Assembly (NCBI GenBank): GCA_942492115.1
Contig: CALODL010000027.1
Location: 434,001-498,000, forward strand
Reading direction: 5' to 3'
Length of the DNA stretch: 64,000 nt
Origin: CALODL01 sp942492115
Lineage (GTDB): Bacteria; Planctomycetota; Phycisphaerae; UBA1845; CAIVHJ01
Shown piece after piece: positions 10,645 to 18,909 of the stretch; within the stretch, counting starts at the first letter, position 1; each line of letters begins with the position of its first letter. A program made the translations under genes and the position numbers. A model generated the notes under the pieces. It was not told the origin of the DNA. It saw only the letters and a program-made list of their open reading frames with translations, and made no database searches.

Positions 10645-11763
10645 TCCCTCCGCTCGCGTCACTCTTTCCTGAAATGATCCATTGCAGCACCGCTGGTGCA
10701 TTCGATGAGGGCGTGCTCCCCGCGACGGGTGGAGTCTATGCGCTGGCGGACGAGCATGATCGGGTCGTGCAGCTGGCGAGCACCCAGCGTTTGCGCCAGG
10801 CGGTTCAATTGCGTCTGGCGCCCCGCTGTGGACGTGAGACCCGGCCGGCCGGACATGCGTGAAATCATACGCCGGATTTACTGGATCCCCGTCGGTTCGC
10901 AATTCGCCGGAACGTGGCAGTTTCTCGAGGCGTCCTATCGGCTCTATCCCCAGGCCTATCGCAAGATGTGCGCTTTCGGGCCAGCGCACTACGCGGTCAT
11001 TTCCATGTCGGATCCCCTTCCGCGGTGGCGTGCCGTCCAGGAACCAGAGAGCGGCCGCACGGTCTGCATTGGTCCGTTCCCACGGCGGCGGAATTGTGAG
11101 GCGTTGATCCAGGGCCTCGAGGATCTGTTCTCGCTCTGTCGGGACTATGCAATTCTCGAGCAGGCACCGCGCGGCCAGGCCTGTGCCTACGCCGAGATGG
11201 GTCGCTGTCCGGCACCGTGCGACGGTTCCATTCCGGTCACGCAGTATCATTCCATGCTCGAAGCCTCCATCGCGTGGGTGCGATCCCGTGATTCGAGTCT
11301 TCTCGAACAGCTGCATGCTGACATGGCTTCGGCCGCGGCCGACCTGGCTTTCGAGCGTGCCGGGCGGTTGAAGCAGGACGCGGAGACTGCAACGAAGCTG
11401 ATCGGGCAGTTGAGCACCATGGTTACACGCGTAGAGGATTTGCAGTACCTCATTGTCCAGCGTGATGGTCTTCGTAAGCGGGTGGTTCCCTTCTTCATGG
11501 ACCGCGGAGCCATCCACGTCGACCCCCCGGTGGCCGCGAAGCATCTTGATGACCACGTCCCGCAGTGGTTGGAGAAGATGGCCCAACTACCCGCGCGCCC
11601 GCCCGAAGATCCTCGACTCGCCCGCGAGCGGTTGTCGCTGGTCAGCTACTTCGCTCACAAGTCACCGGCGGGGCGAGGGCTGGTGTGGTTGAACCGTGAA
11701 CTGCCACCCGCTGAGGAGCTCGCCGCGCAGATTCGGGAGACATTCCGACTGCAGAAGAAGTGA
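10641..11763 (+). pseudogene. UvrC-like GIY-YIG protein split by an apparent frameshift
   Basis: Two overlapping frames together make a UvrC-like protein of about 373 residues. Frame one starts at GTG 10641, overlaps the FabZ-like stop and ends at TGA 10860-10862. It carries a degenerate GIY-YIG-like start, GGVYALADEHDRVVQLAS. Frame two resumes around the CCCC run at 10821-10824 and continues to 11763. It has PDMREIIRRIYWIPVGSQF, then the cysteine segment ACAYAEMGRCPAPCDG typical of UvrC, then a UVR-like helix (DLAFERAGRLKQDAE). The catalytic Y/R/E residues of GIY-YIG and the RNase H-like domain are not apparent. Removing one base near 10821 restores a single frame. If the sequence is correct, frame two could start at ATG 10855. 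Could be a sequencing indel, a recent mutation or a programmed shift. Confidence 0.72.
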
Positions 11764-11933
11764 TCAGTCTGTTCTCCCCTCGGCTCCGCTCTCTCTCGAG
11801 ACTCGCCCCATCGACTATGCACCATCATGTCATCGTGTGCAGCCCCATAGGTTCACAGCTGGCGGAGGGGCACGCGGAGGCGAAGGGGCAAGCCGACGTG
11901 GATTCGTGTGGGAGCACGTGTCGATACACTCGT

Positions 11934-12872
11934 ATGCCCCGACCCCGTCCACAGCCCATGCCACCTGCGCCCCGGCGTTGTGCAGGCATTCACGATGCCA
12001 TCAACGACTTCAAAATCTATCTGACCACTGAGTGCGGCCTGGCGCCAGCGACCCTGGAGGCCTACGGGCGAGACTTGAAGGAGTTGACAGCGTATCTCGA
12101 GTCGGGGGGAACAGGGCTCGAAGACATCGACTTCGCGGTCATGCAGCATTTCATGATTCACTTGCAGAAACGCGGCCTGGCGATATCCAGTATTGCACGC
12201 CGGCTGGCTTGCATGAAGGTATTCCTGCGCTACTGCTACGGCTACGGCTTGCTGGACAATGATGTGGCGACCATTCTGGAGAGCCCGAAGAAGTGGAAGC
12301 GCTTACCGCACACACATACATACAACCGCGTTCGTAGACTTCTCGAGGCCCCTGAGGTCCACGAGCCATACTACCTGCGGGACCGGGCCATGCTCGAGTT
12401 GCTCTACGCCAGCGGCATGCGCGTGAGTGAGTGTGCCGGCCTGCAGCTGGGGAGCATCAATCTCGAGATCGGCTATGTTCGCGTGTTCGGCAAAGGGCGC
12501 AAGGAGCGGGTTGTTCCGATCGGTCGCGCTGCCATCGATACCCTGCGTGCGTATCTCGAGGGGTTGCGGCCCAAACTGGTGCGGCGTCCGCAGGAAGCGG
12601 GGCTGTTCCTCTCACGAACCGGTCGTCCGCTCGACCGGACCGGTATCTGGCGTCTCGTCTCCAAGTATGTTCAGCGCGCGGGCATAGAGGGCAAACTCAG
12701 TCCGCACACCCTGAGGCACTGCTTTGCCACGCACTTGCTGGCGGGCGGTGCTGATCTGCGAGTCGTCCAGGCCCTCCTGGGCCATGCGGATGTGACGACG
12801 ACCGAGATTTACACGCATGTTGATCGTTCCGGACTGAAGGGGATACACCGGAAGTTTCATCCTTTGCAGTGA
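11934..12872 (+). CDS. xerD: tyrosine recombinase XerD
   Basis: Site-specific recombinase of the XerC/D type, resolving chromosome dimers at dif sites. An N-terminal SAM-like DNA-binding domain (INDFKIYLTTECGLAPATLE) is followed by the catalytic domain. All catalytic residues are visible: Arg in ASGMRVSE, Lys in FGKGRKERVVP, His and Arg in HTLRHCFATHLL, His in LLGHADVTTTE, and the nucleophile Tyr in IYTHVD. From ATG 11934 the product is 312 residues, near the family's 300. The frame is open back to a GTG at 11760 that overlaps the preceding stop, but the extra 58 residues have no family similarity. XerD rather than XerC is judged from general resemblance. Confidence 0.88.
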   Translation: MPRPRPQPMPPAPRRCAGIHDAINDFKIYLTTECGLAPATLEAYGRDLKELTAYLESGGTGLEDIDFAVMQHFMIHLQKRGLAISSIARRLACMKVFLRYCYGYGLLDNDVATILESPKKWKRLPHTHTYNRVRRLLEAPEVHEPYYLRDRAMLELLYASGMRVSECAGLQLGSINLEIGYVRVFGKGRKERVVPIGRAAIDTLRAYLEGLRPKLVRRPQEAGLFLSRTGRPLDRTGIWRLVSKYVQRAGIEGKLSPHTLRHCFATHLLAGGADLRVVQALLGHADVTTTEIYTHVDRSGLKGIHRKFHPLQ

Positions 12873-12938
12873 AGCGCTGGTGAAACAACACGCCTGTGCA
12901 CTTGACTCCCATCGTCCAATCCCGGACTCTAACAATGT

Positions 12939-13529
12939 ATGAACTTCGCCAGTACTCTTCCGCTCGATGAACACGTTTTACGCGAGACCTTTGCATCGGC
13001 TGTCGAGGGGTGGCCTGTCGATCCACTGATCGTACGGGTGCGCTACAGTCGGGGGGCCGATTTCTCCGGAACATGCATCTACGATACGCATCGGATCTAC
13101 GTCAATCTCGGGCGTCATCTCAAATATCCGTATCACATGCATACTTATTGTGCGCGATCAAGGAAAGCCTTCGGCAAATACTACAAGCCGTCCAGCATCA
13201 TTGAGTTGTGCGATGGCTATCAGGTGTGTTTGTTCATTTTCCTGCACGAAGTCTACCACTGGCTGATCAAGCAGGCTGGACGCAACACGGCACAGAAGGA
13301 ATCGATGTGTGACCGCTTTGCCGCCCGTCACCTCATCGACGTCTACGGTTGCGCGTTCCGTGATTCCAAGGGCAGAGCCTTGCCACGTGACGAGTGGGAC
13401 ATCCAGGACCTCGATGGTTTCGTGGCCGCGGCCCGAACCACCGGCGGCGTCGAGCCTGTCGCGGTCAAGAAAGCCGCACGGGAAGTCAAGCCGCCCATGG
13501 ATCAGACACAGTTCCTGCTATTCGGCTGA
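12939..13529 (+). CDS. putative zinc metallopeptidase-like protein (HExxH)
   Basis: I do not recognise the family. The 196-residue protein contains FLHEVYHWL, a HExxH zinc motif (H103, E104, H107). Fourteen residues later comes KESMCDRFAARHL, where Glu121 is a candidate third ligand, as in gluzincin or SprT-like minimal proteases. There is no signal peptide, so it is probably cytoplasmic. The C-terminal region is lysine/alanine-rich and ends QTQFLLFG, possibly a peptide tail for protein interaction (it resembles a PCNA/clamp-binding pattern, speculative). It stands 66 bases after xerD. The metal-binding fold is likely; peptidase activity is inference. Confidence 0.6.
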   Translation: MNFASTLPLDEHVLRETFASAVEGWPVDPLIVRVRYSRGADFSGTCIYDTHRIYVNLGRHLKYPYHMHTYCARSRKAFGKYYKPSSIIELCDGYQVCLFIFLHEVYHWLIKQAGRNTAQKESMCDRFAARHLIDVYGCAFRDSKGRALPRDEWDIQDLDGFVAAARTTGGVEPVAVKKAAREVKPPMDQTQFLLFG

Positions 13530-13700
13530 ACCCCTCCTTCCCAGGATCACAGCCCACATCCATGACGCGCCCCCGAGAGTACTGACATCAGTGGCTGCGC
13601 ATCACTATCCTGCTGGGCTGTTGGTGAGTCTGGAGGAGAGCAGATCGTGGTACCGGCGGAGGCAGAGGGGCACTGGCCAGGGAACGGAGGGAGTCACCGA

Positions 13701-14633
13701 TCAGCTGTCAGGTAACGGACTGCGATTCGATGGTGACTTGATGGCCCGCTCGATCTCCGTGAACATCTGGCCGCGGCGCCAAATGCGGACTGTGCCGGTT
13801 GATTCGGACACTGTAATGGCGATGCACTTGGTTGAGGCGGTGATGGCAGCGGCCGTGACGTGGCGGCTGCCGAGCCCCTGAGGGATGTCATCGCCAGAGA
13901 TGTTCGGACGCAGGGTGGTACCGGCTGACATGACTACGCCGTTGCCCTTGATGACGAAAGCGCCGTCAATCGTGCCGAATTCTTTGACGGTTTCCTTCAT
14001 CGGTTCCGTGAGGATATTACGCTCTTTCTCGGTGTAGCCCTTGAACGGGTTAATGATGTTCTGCTGACAGTATTTCTGGACTTCACGGTGGTCGCCTACT
14101 ACGAACAGTGCACCGAGCGGTTTGCCTTCGCGGCCTTGCTGAGCCATTTCGAGAGCGATCGTCAACACCTGCTGAAAGACGACACGCTTGATGTGTTCGG
14201 TCAGTTTGGGTTGATCCACGGACTGAAAGATTTCAGATTCCTCGCCGACCGTCAAAGACATCATCGTGTCGAGCGGCTGGCCCATGACTCCGACGAGGAA
14301 GACGAATGCGTCGCCGGGGGCCAGCATGCGCTGCGAGAAGGCCATGAGCGTGGCCATCTTGATCTGGGCCATACGCGTGAGATCCAGTTTCGGTACAGTC
14401 AGGACCAGGGGGGTGTGGTCTTCGCAACGCAGCAGGTCCTTCTCGTCGCGGGCGATGAGAACCATACGGAACTTGTCGCCGATATGTTGTGCGACCTCGT
14501 CCACGTCGCGCAGTGAATCGACATACATCATGATGGCCGAAGCCTTGATCCGTTCAGCGACGCTGATCGCCGCGTCAACCATGGCCAGTGTGCGCGTGTC
14601 GTTGGTTGGTGTGGATGATTCGTCTTTGGCCAT
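13701..14633 (-). CDS. DisA_N/DAC-domain protein, probable diadenylate cyclase
   Basis: Probable synthase of the second messenger c-di-AMP. The 310-residue product has an N-terminal alpha/beta region with no transmembrane helices (MVDAAISVAERIKASAIMMY). A C-terminal DAC domain carries the DGA motif in IDGAFVIKGNGVV (about residue 221) and the G-S-R-H part of the nucleotide motif in GLGSRHVTAAAIT (about residue 252), then ITVSESTGTVRIWRRGQM. The classical RHR is RHV here. This layout resembles soluble archaeal-type DacZ proteins more than membrane CdaA or DNA-scanning DisA, which is a family-level impression. The start is ATG 14633; the longer open frame overlaps the upstream gene. It lies 29 bases after the UDP-sugar dehydrogenase and probably shares its transcript. 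Confidence 0.8.
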   Translation of the reverse strand: MAKDESSTPTNDTRTLAMVDAAISVAERIKASAIMMYVDSLRDVDEVAQHIGDKFRMVLIARDEKDLLRCEDHTPLVLTVPKLDLTRMAQIKMATLMAFSQRMLAPGDAFVFLVGVMGQPLDTMMSLTVGEESEIFQSVDQPKLTEHIKRVVFQQVLTIALEMAQQGREGKPLGALFVVGDHREVQKYCQQNIINPFKGYTEKERNILTEPMKETVKEFGTIDGAFVIKGNGVVMSAGTTLRPNISGDDIPQGLGSRHVTAAAITASTKCIAITVSESTGTVRIWRRGQMFTEIERAIKSPSNRSPLPDS

Positions 14634-14662
14634 GGTGGCGATCAGCGTACCGGGTGGTCTGG

Positions 14663-15985
14663 TTAAGCTTTCACGATCTTCTTGCGATGCTGCTTCTTCA
14701 CGTCGCCCAGGAGGTTGCGCGTGTCGACGACCAGCTTGGCGTGTTGGGCGATCCACTCGGGGTCGTAAGCCGAATGGGCCGTCGCAATCAGGACACAGTC
14801 GTATGATTTGAGCATGGCGGCCGTCAGATTCTTGCTGGTCATCTTCAGGTTGTGTTCACGCATCTTGTGCGTTCGTGGGACATGGGGGTCGTTGTAATCC
14901 ACCTTTGCACCGCGTTCCTGGAGCCGCTCGATCAGTTCGATAGCAGGAGACTCGCGGACGTCGTCGACGTCGTTCTTGTACGCCAGGCCGAGCACGAGCA
15001 CTTTGGAACCGTTGATCGACTTTTTCTTATCGTTCAGCGCCTCGGCGACCTTGTGAATGACGAATTCGGGGACCGAAGTGTTGACCTCGCCGGCCAGTTC
15101 GATGAACCGTGTGGGTTGGTTGTACTGTCGGGCTTTCCAGGTCAAGTAAAAGGGATCAATCGGGATGCAGTGGCCGCCGAGCCCCGGGCCCGGATAGAAA
15201 GCCTGGAAGCCGAACGGCTTCGTCGACGCGGCGGCGATGACTTCCCACACGTCGATGTCCATGCGATCGAAGAGCATCTTGAGTTCATTGACCAGAGCGA
15301 TATTGACTGCACGATAAACGTTCTCGAGGATCTTGCACGCCTCGGCCACCTCGCAACTGCTGACCGGGACGACTTTCGCGATCGCACCCCTGTACAGCTC
15401 GGTCGCAATCTTGCCACTTTTGGGATCGAGCCCGCCGACGACTTTGGGGATTGTCGACGTGCCGTAATCCTGACGTCCCGGATCTTCGCGCTCCGGCGAG
15501 TATGCAAGGTAGAAGTCCTTGCCCGCCTTGAGTCCGGACTCCTCGAGGATCGGCAGGACCACCTCGCTGGTCGTTCCGGGATAGGTCGTACTCTCGAGCA
15601 CGACGAGCTGATCGCGCCTGAGGATTGGTGCAATGGTTTGGGCGGTACCCTCGACATAGGTCATGTCGGGTTCGCGGGCCTTGGTCAGTGGCGTGGGCAC
15701 GCAAATCAGCAAAGCATCGCAGCGCCGCAAGGACTTGGGGTCGCTACTGGCGGAAAAAAGCCTGTCCTTCAGAAGGGTTGAGATCGAACGGCTGGGAATG
15801 TGCTGGATATAGCTCTTGCCCTTGTTCAGGGCGTCGACTTTGCGCTGATCGACATCGAAGGCGAGGCACTGGTACCCGGCCTTGCAAAAGGTCTGCATCA
15901 GCGGCAAACCGACATAGCCCATACCGAGGATGCCGATCCGCGCCCGGCGGTTCTGGATCCGCTCCATCAGGTCCTTGTAAGCCAA
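14663..15985 (-). CDS. wbpA: UDP-N-acetylglucosamine 6-dehydrogenase-type nucleotide sugar dehydrogenase
   Basis: NAD-dependent four-electron oxidation of a UDP-N-acetylhexosamine to its uronic acid, for surface polysaccharide. The 440-residue product has the NAD site GILGMGYVGLPL at the N-terminus, STTYPGTTSEVVLP, the central lysine segment LVNELKMLF, and the catalytic cysteine in GPGLGGHCIPIDPF (about residue 272). The C-terminal UDP-binding part has VLVLGLAYKNDVDDVRESPA. TTG 15985 is chosen as start: AGGAG lies seven bases upstream and MAYKDLMERIQ matches the family N-terminus. An internal ATG at 15967 would lose this. Divergent from the DegT aminotransferase, with which it may form a WbpA/WbpE-type pathway. 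Confidence 0.9.
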   Translation of the reverse strand: MAYKDLMERIQNRRARIGILGMGYVGLPLMQTFCKAGYQCLAFDVDQRKVDALNKGKSYIQHIPSRSISTLLKDRLFSASSDPKSLRRCDALLICVPTPLTKAREPDMTYVEGTAQTIAPILRRDQLVVLESTTYPGTTSEVVLPILEESGLKAGKDFYLAYSPEREDPGRQDYGTSTIPKVVGGLDPKSGKIATELYRGAIAKVVPVSSCEVAEACKILENVYRAVNIALVNELKMLFDRMDIDVWEVIAAASTKPFGFQAFYPGPGLGGHCIPIDPFYLTWKARQYNQPTRFIELAGEVNTSVPEFVIHKVAEALNDKKKSINGSKVLVLGLAYKNDVDDVRESPAIELIERLQERGAKVDYNDPHVPRTHKMREHNLKMTSKNLTAAMLKSYDCVLIATAHSAYDPEWIAQHAKLVVDTRNLLGDVKKQHRKKIVKA

Positions 15986-16103
15986 TGTGTTTCTCCTGTG
16001 CGTGGGAAGTCTGACACGCCGACATCTTATTAGGCTCCGTGTCCGGACACCATGCTTTGGACAAAGCCATTCTCGACCACGTTGTCTCCAGGAGTGCCCG
16101 GTC

Positions 16104-17213
16104 GTGCGCATCGCACTGAGTCGCCCAGATATCGGACCTCAGGATATCGATGCTGTCGTGGCCGTACTGCAAACACCGCATCTTAGCCTCGGGCCACAGC
16201 TGGAGGCCTTCGAACAGCGCTTTGCAGAGATTATCGGTACGCGGCACGCCGTCGCTGTATCCAGTGGCACTGCTGCACTCCACATCGGGCTTCTGGCCTT
16301 GGGGCTTGAGGATGGGGACGAGGTCCTGACTTCTCCATTTTCCTTTATTGCTTCCGCAAACGTCGCCCTCATGGTGGGCGGCCGCCCGGTGTTCGTTGAT
16401 ATTGATCCAGTGACCTGGAATCTGGATGTCGCGCAGCTGCACGGGCGGTGCACGGCACGCACGCGGGCCATTCTGCCCGTGCACGTGTTTGGTCAACCGG
16501 CTGCAATGGACACGATCATGGACTGTGCCACGCAGCGGGACCTCGTGGTCGTGGAAGATGCCTGCGAGGCTCTGGGGGCAACGTGGGATGGCCGTAAGGC
16601 CGGCAGTTTCGGTGATCTGGCCACCTTTGCCTTCTATCCCAACAAGCAGATCACCACCGGCGAAGGGGGCATGATCGTGACCGATCGCACAGACGTCGCG
16701 ACGATGGCCCGATCCCTGCGCAACCAGGGGCGTGATGCGGGGGGCGGGTGGCTGGCCCATCCACGCATGGGCTACAACTACCGTCTGAGCGATATCAACT
16801 GCGCCCTGGGCCTCGCCCAATTGGGGCGTCTGCCTGACCTTCTCGAACGCCGCGCCCGCGTGGCCCGGTGGTACCGCGAACGCCTTGGAGACGAGGCTCG
16901 CGTGCATCTTCAGCACATCGATCAACGTGTGCACATGAGTTGGTTCGTCTTCGTGATCCGATTGTCAGACACCTATGACCGCGCGGACCGCGACCGCGTG
17001 TTGCACGGCTTGATTGAACGCGGCATCGGTTGCTCGAACTATTTTGTCCCCATACATCTGCAGCCGTTCTATGCGGAGCGGTTCGGTTACCGGCGGGGCG
17101 ACTTCCCCCATTGCGAACACGTTGCCGACCGCACGGTGGCCCTGCCATTCCACCCGGGATTGACCGAAGGTGAAGTCGACGAGGTATGCTCGACCTTGCG
17201 GGAGATGTTATGA
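16104..17213 (+). CDS. DegT/DnrJ/EryC1-family sugar aminotransferase
   Basis: PLP-dependent aminotransferase for keto-nucleotide sugars. The 369-residue product shows VSSGTAALHIGLLALGL, VVVEDACEALGATWDG and the Schiff-base lysine (about residue 180) in FAFYPNKQITTGEGGMIVT, followed by GYNYRLSDINCALGLAQL. The start is GTG 16104 (VRIALSRPDIG), with AGGAG upstream; the open frame to 15987 adds unrelated sequence. It diverges from the UDP-sugar dehydrogenase across about 118 bases. Together they could make an amino-uronic sugar such as UDP-GlcNAc3NA, but the intervening oxidoreductase (WbpB type) is not in the window. Confidence 0.9.
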   Translation: MRIALSRPDIGPQDIDAVVAVLQTPHLSLGPQLEAFEQRFAEIIGTRHAVAVSSGTAALHIGLLALGLEDGDEVLTSPFSFIASANVALMVGGRPVFVDIDPVTWNLDVAQLHGRCTARTRAILPVHVFGQPAAMDTIMDCATQRDLVVVEDACEALGATWDGRKAGSFGDLATFAFYPNKQITTGEGGMIVTDRTDVATMARSLRNQGRDAGGGWLAHPRMGYNYRLSDINCALGLAQLGRLPDLLERRARVARWYRERLGDEARVHLQHIDQRVHMSWFVFVIRLSDTYDRADRDRVLHGLIERGIGCSNYFVPIHLQPFYAERFGYRRGDFPHCEHVADRTVALPFHPGLTEGEVDEVCSTLREML

Positions 17214-17256
17214 CCGCCTGCCGCAGCAGTATCCGTACTGGGATTGGAGGCACATA

Positions 17257-18843
17257 CTGTCGACCACAGTATTGATTACGCACGACACTGAAGCGACGGC
17301 ACTACTGCATTGGGCCGGGCACTTCGCGCGCGGACTCGGTTCCGACATCGTGGTTGTCAATCCCGTGCGGGGCAAGGATGGCGAGAAGGTCGAGGAGATC
17401 GATCTCGCCCTCGAAACCGATTCGAGTCTGATCAGCGCAATCCGCCAGGCAGCGCGCGACATCGACTTCGCACCGGCTCCCGTGACTCAGGAGGAGTCAG
17501 GGGATCAGGCCGCAGAAGATCGTCCACCGGCCATACGGGTGATCCGGGTTACGACCGTAGACATCGTCGAGGCGGTGCTGCAGCAGCTCGGTGCGGCCCG
17601 AGCCGAGCTGCTATTGATTCCCCGCCACGTCAAGGCCACCTCCGGAAATGAATACAGCATCGAGAGCGAGCTGGCCGCGCGGGCGCCGTGCGCGACAGTG
17701 TTGTTGCGTCCGGGGGCAGGAAACGCCGCGCAGTGTCGCCGCATGCTCGTCGCCGTATCAGGTGGGCAACACGCTACTGCGGCGCTGCGGCTGGCCCATG
17801 GGATGTGCACTGCAGCGGACGGAGAGTTGACCGCGCTGTATGTCGAACCACCTGTCGGAGATGATGCGGAACTGGTTGGTGAACGCATCCTCGATCGTGT
17901 GGTCAGCCGTGCCCTTGGTGCGGCGGCGTCGTCCGTGAAACACAAGATCGTGCTGGGCAAGAATATTCTTCAAGGCATCACCGAGGCGTGTTCAGAGCAG
18001 GACGACATCGTGCTGGTGGGGGCGACCGGTCATGGGGCCGTGCGCAAATTGCTGTTCTCGCGAATCAGTGACAAGCTTCTGGCACAGGACACGGTGTCGG
18101 CCGTGGCGGTCGTGCGGGCCGCGATTCCCTTGCGTAGCCGCTTCCAGAACGCGCTCGATCGACGGGTGCGGTCTATCGTGCCGCAGGTCAACCGTGGGGA
18201 CCGCGTGGCATTGACCGAGAAGATTCAATCCAGTTCGCAATCAGACTTCGATTTCATCGCGTTGATGTGTTTGTCCACGTTGATTGCCGCCCTGGGGTTG
18301 GTGAACAACGCTTCGGCAGTCATCATAGGGGCCATGCTCGTCGCGCCGCTGATGACCCCGTTGTTGGGTATGGGGCTGGCCATCGTACAGGGCAACAAAT
18401 ACCTGTTGCGTCTGGCGGCCCAAACGGTTGGTGTGGGCTTCTTCGTCGCACTGTTCGTCGGTTTGGTGACCGGATTCCTGGTTGGCGACGCCACGCTGAC
18501 ATCGGAGATGGCTGCCCGGTGCGAACCGGGTCGTCTCGATCTGCTTGTGGCAACGGCCAGCGGCCTGGCCGCCGCCTATGCAATCAGCCGGCCGAACCTG
18601 CTGTCGGCTCTGCCCGGGGTGGCCATCGCTGCCGCCCTCGTTCCGCCGATCGCGACCACCGGTCTGGCTCTGGCTACCGGACAGTTTCGCGATGCCGGCG
18701 GCGCCGCTTTGCTGTTTCTGACCAATATCGTGGCCATCATTCTTGCTACCGCGATCAGCTTCTGGGCCGTGGGCATTCGCTCCGCGCAATCACGAACCAC
18801 GACGCAGCGCGCTGGACCTGGAGTGTCGCCGTTGTTCTGGTGA
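17257..18843 (+). CDS. universal stress domain plus DUF389 membrane protein
   Basis: N-terminal cytoplasmic part (about residues 1-290) with two UspA-like repeats; the second ends with the nucleotide-type segment DIVLVGATGHGAVRKLLFSR. The C-terminal half is a DUF389 hydrophobic domain: DFIALMCLSTLIAALGLV, ASAVIIGAMLVAPLMTPLLG, and further helices to NIVAIILATAISFWAVGIR. No rare or missing core motif is seen. Start is uncertain: GGAGG at 17246-17250 is best placed for CTG 17257, and the frame is open back to 17170 inside the aminotransferase. After GIRSAQSRTTTQR the annotated frame gives a short unrelated tail, while the neighbouring frame continues as a membrane helix (VAVVLVIVGVELVMFLG) to 18878, suggesting an indel near 18785-18810. 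Transport role unknown. Confidence 0.82.
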   Translation: MSTTVLITHDTEATALLHWAGHFARGLGSDIVVVNPVRGKDGEKVEEIDLALETDSSLISAIRQAARDIDFAPAPVTQEESGDQAAEDRPPAIRVIRVTTVDIVEAVLQQLGAARAELLLIPRHVKATSGNEYSIESELAARAPCATVLLRPGAGNAAQCRRMLVAVSGGQHATAALRLAHGMCTAADGELTALYVEPPVGDDAELVGERILDRVVSRALGAAASSVKHKIVLGKNILQGITEACSEQDDIVLVGATGHGAVRKLLFSRISDKLLAQDTVSAVAVVRAAIPLRSRFQNALDRRVRSIVPQVNRGDRVALTEKIQSSSQSDFDFIALMCLSTLIAALGLVNNASAVIIGAMLVAPLMTPLLGMGLAIVQGNKYLLRLAAQTVGVGFFVALFVGLVTGFLVGDATLTSEMAARCEPGRLDLLVATASGLAAAYAISRPNLLSALPGVAIAAALVPPIATTGLALATGQFRDAGGAALLFLTNIVAIILATAISFWAVGIRSAQSRTTTQRAGPGVSPLFW

Positions 18844-18909
18844 TCGTGGGCGTGGAACTCGTGATGTTCCTCGGATGAGCAGGTCCGTGCCACCCGGACG
18901 ATGTTCGGA

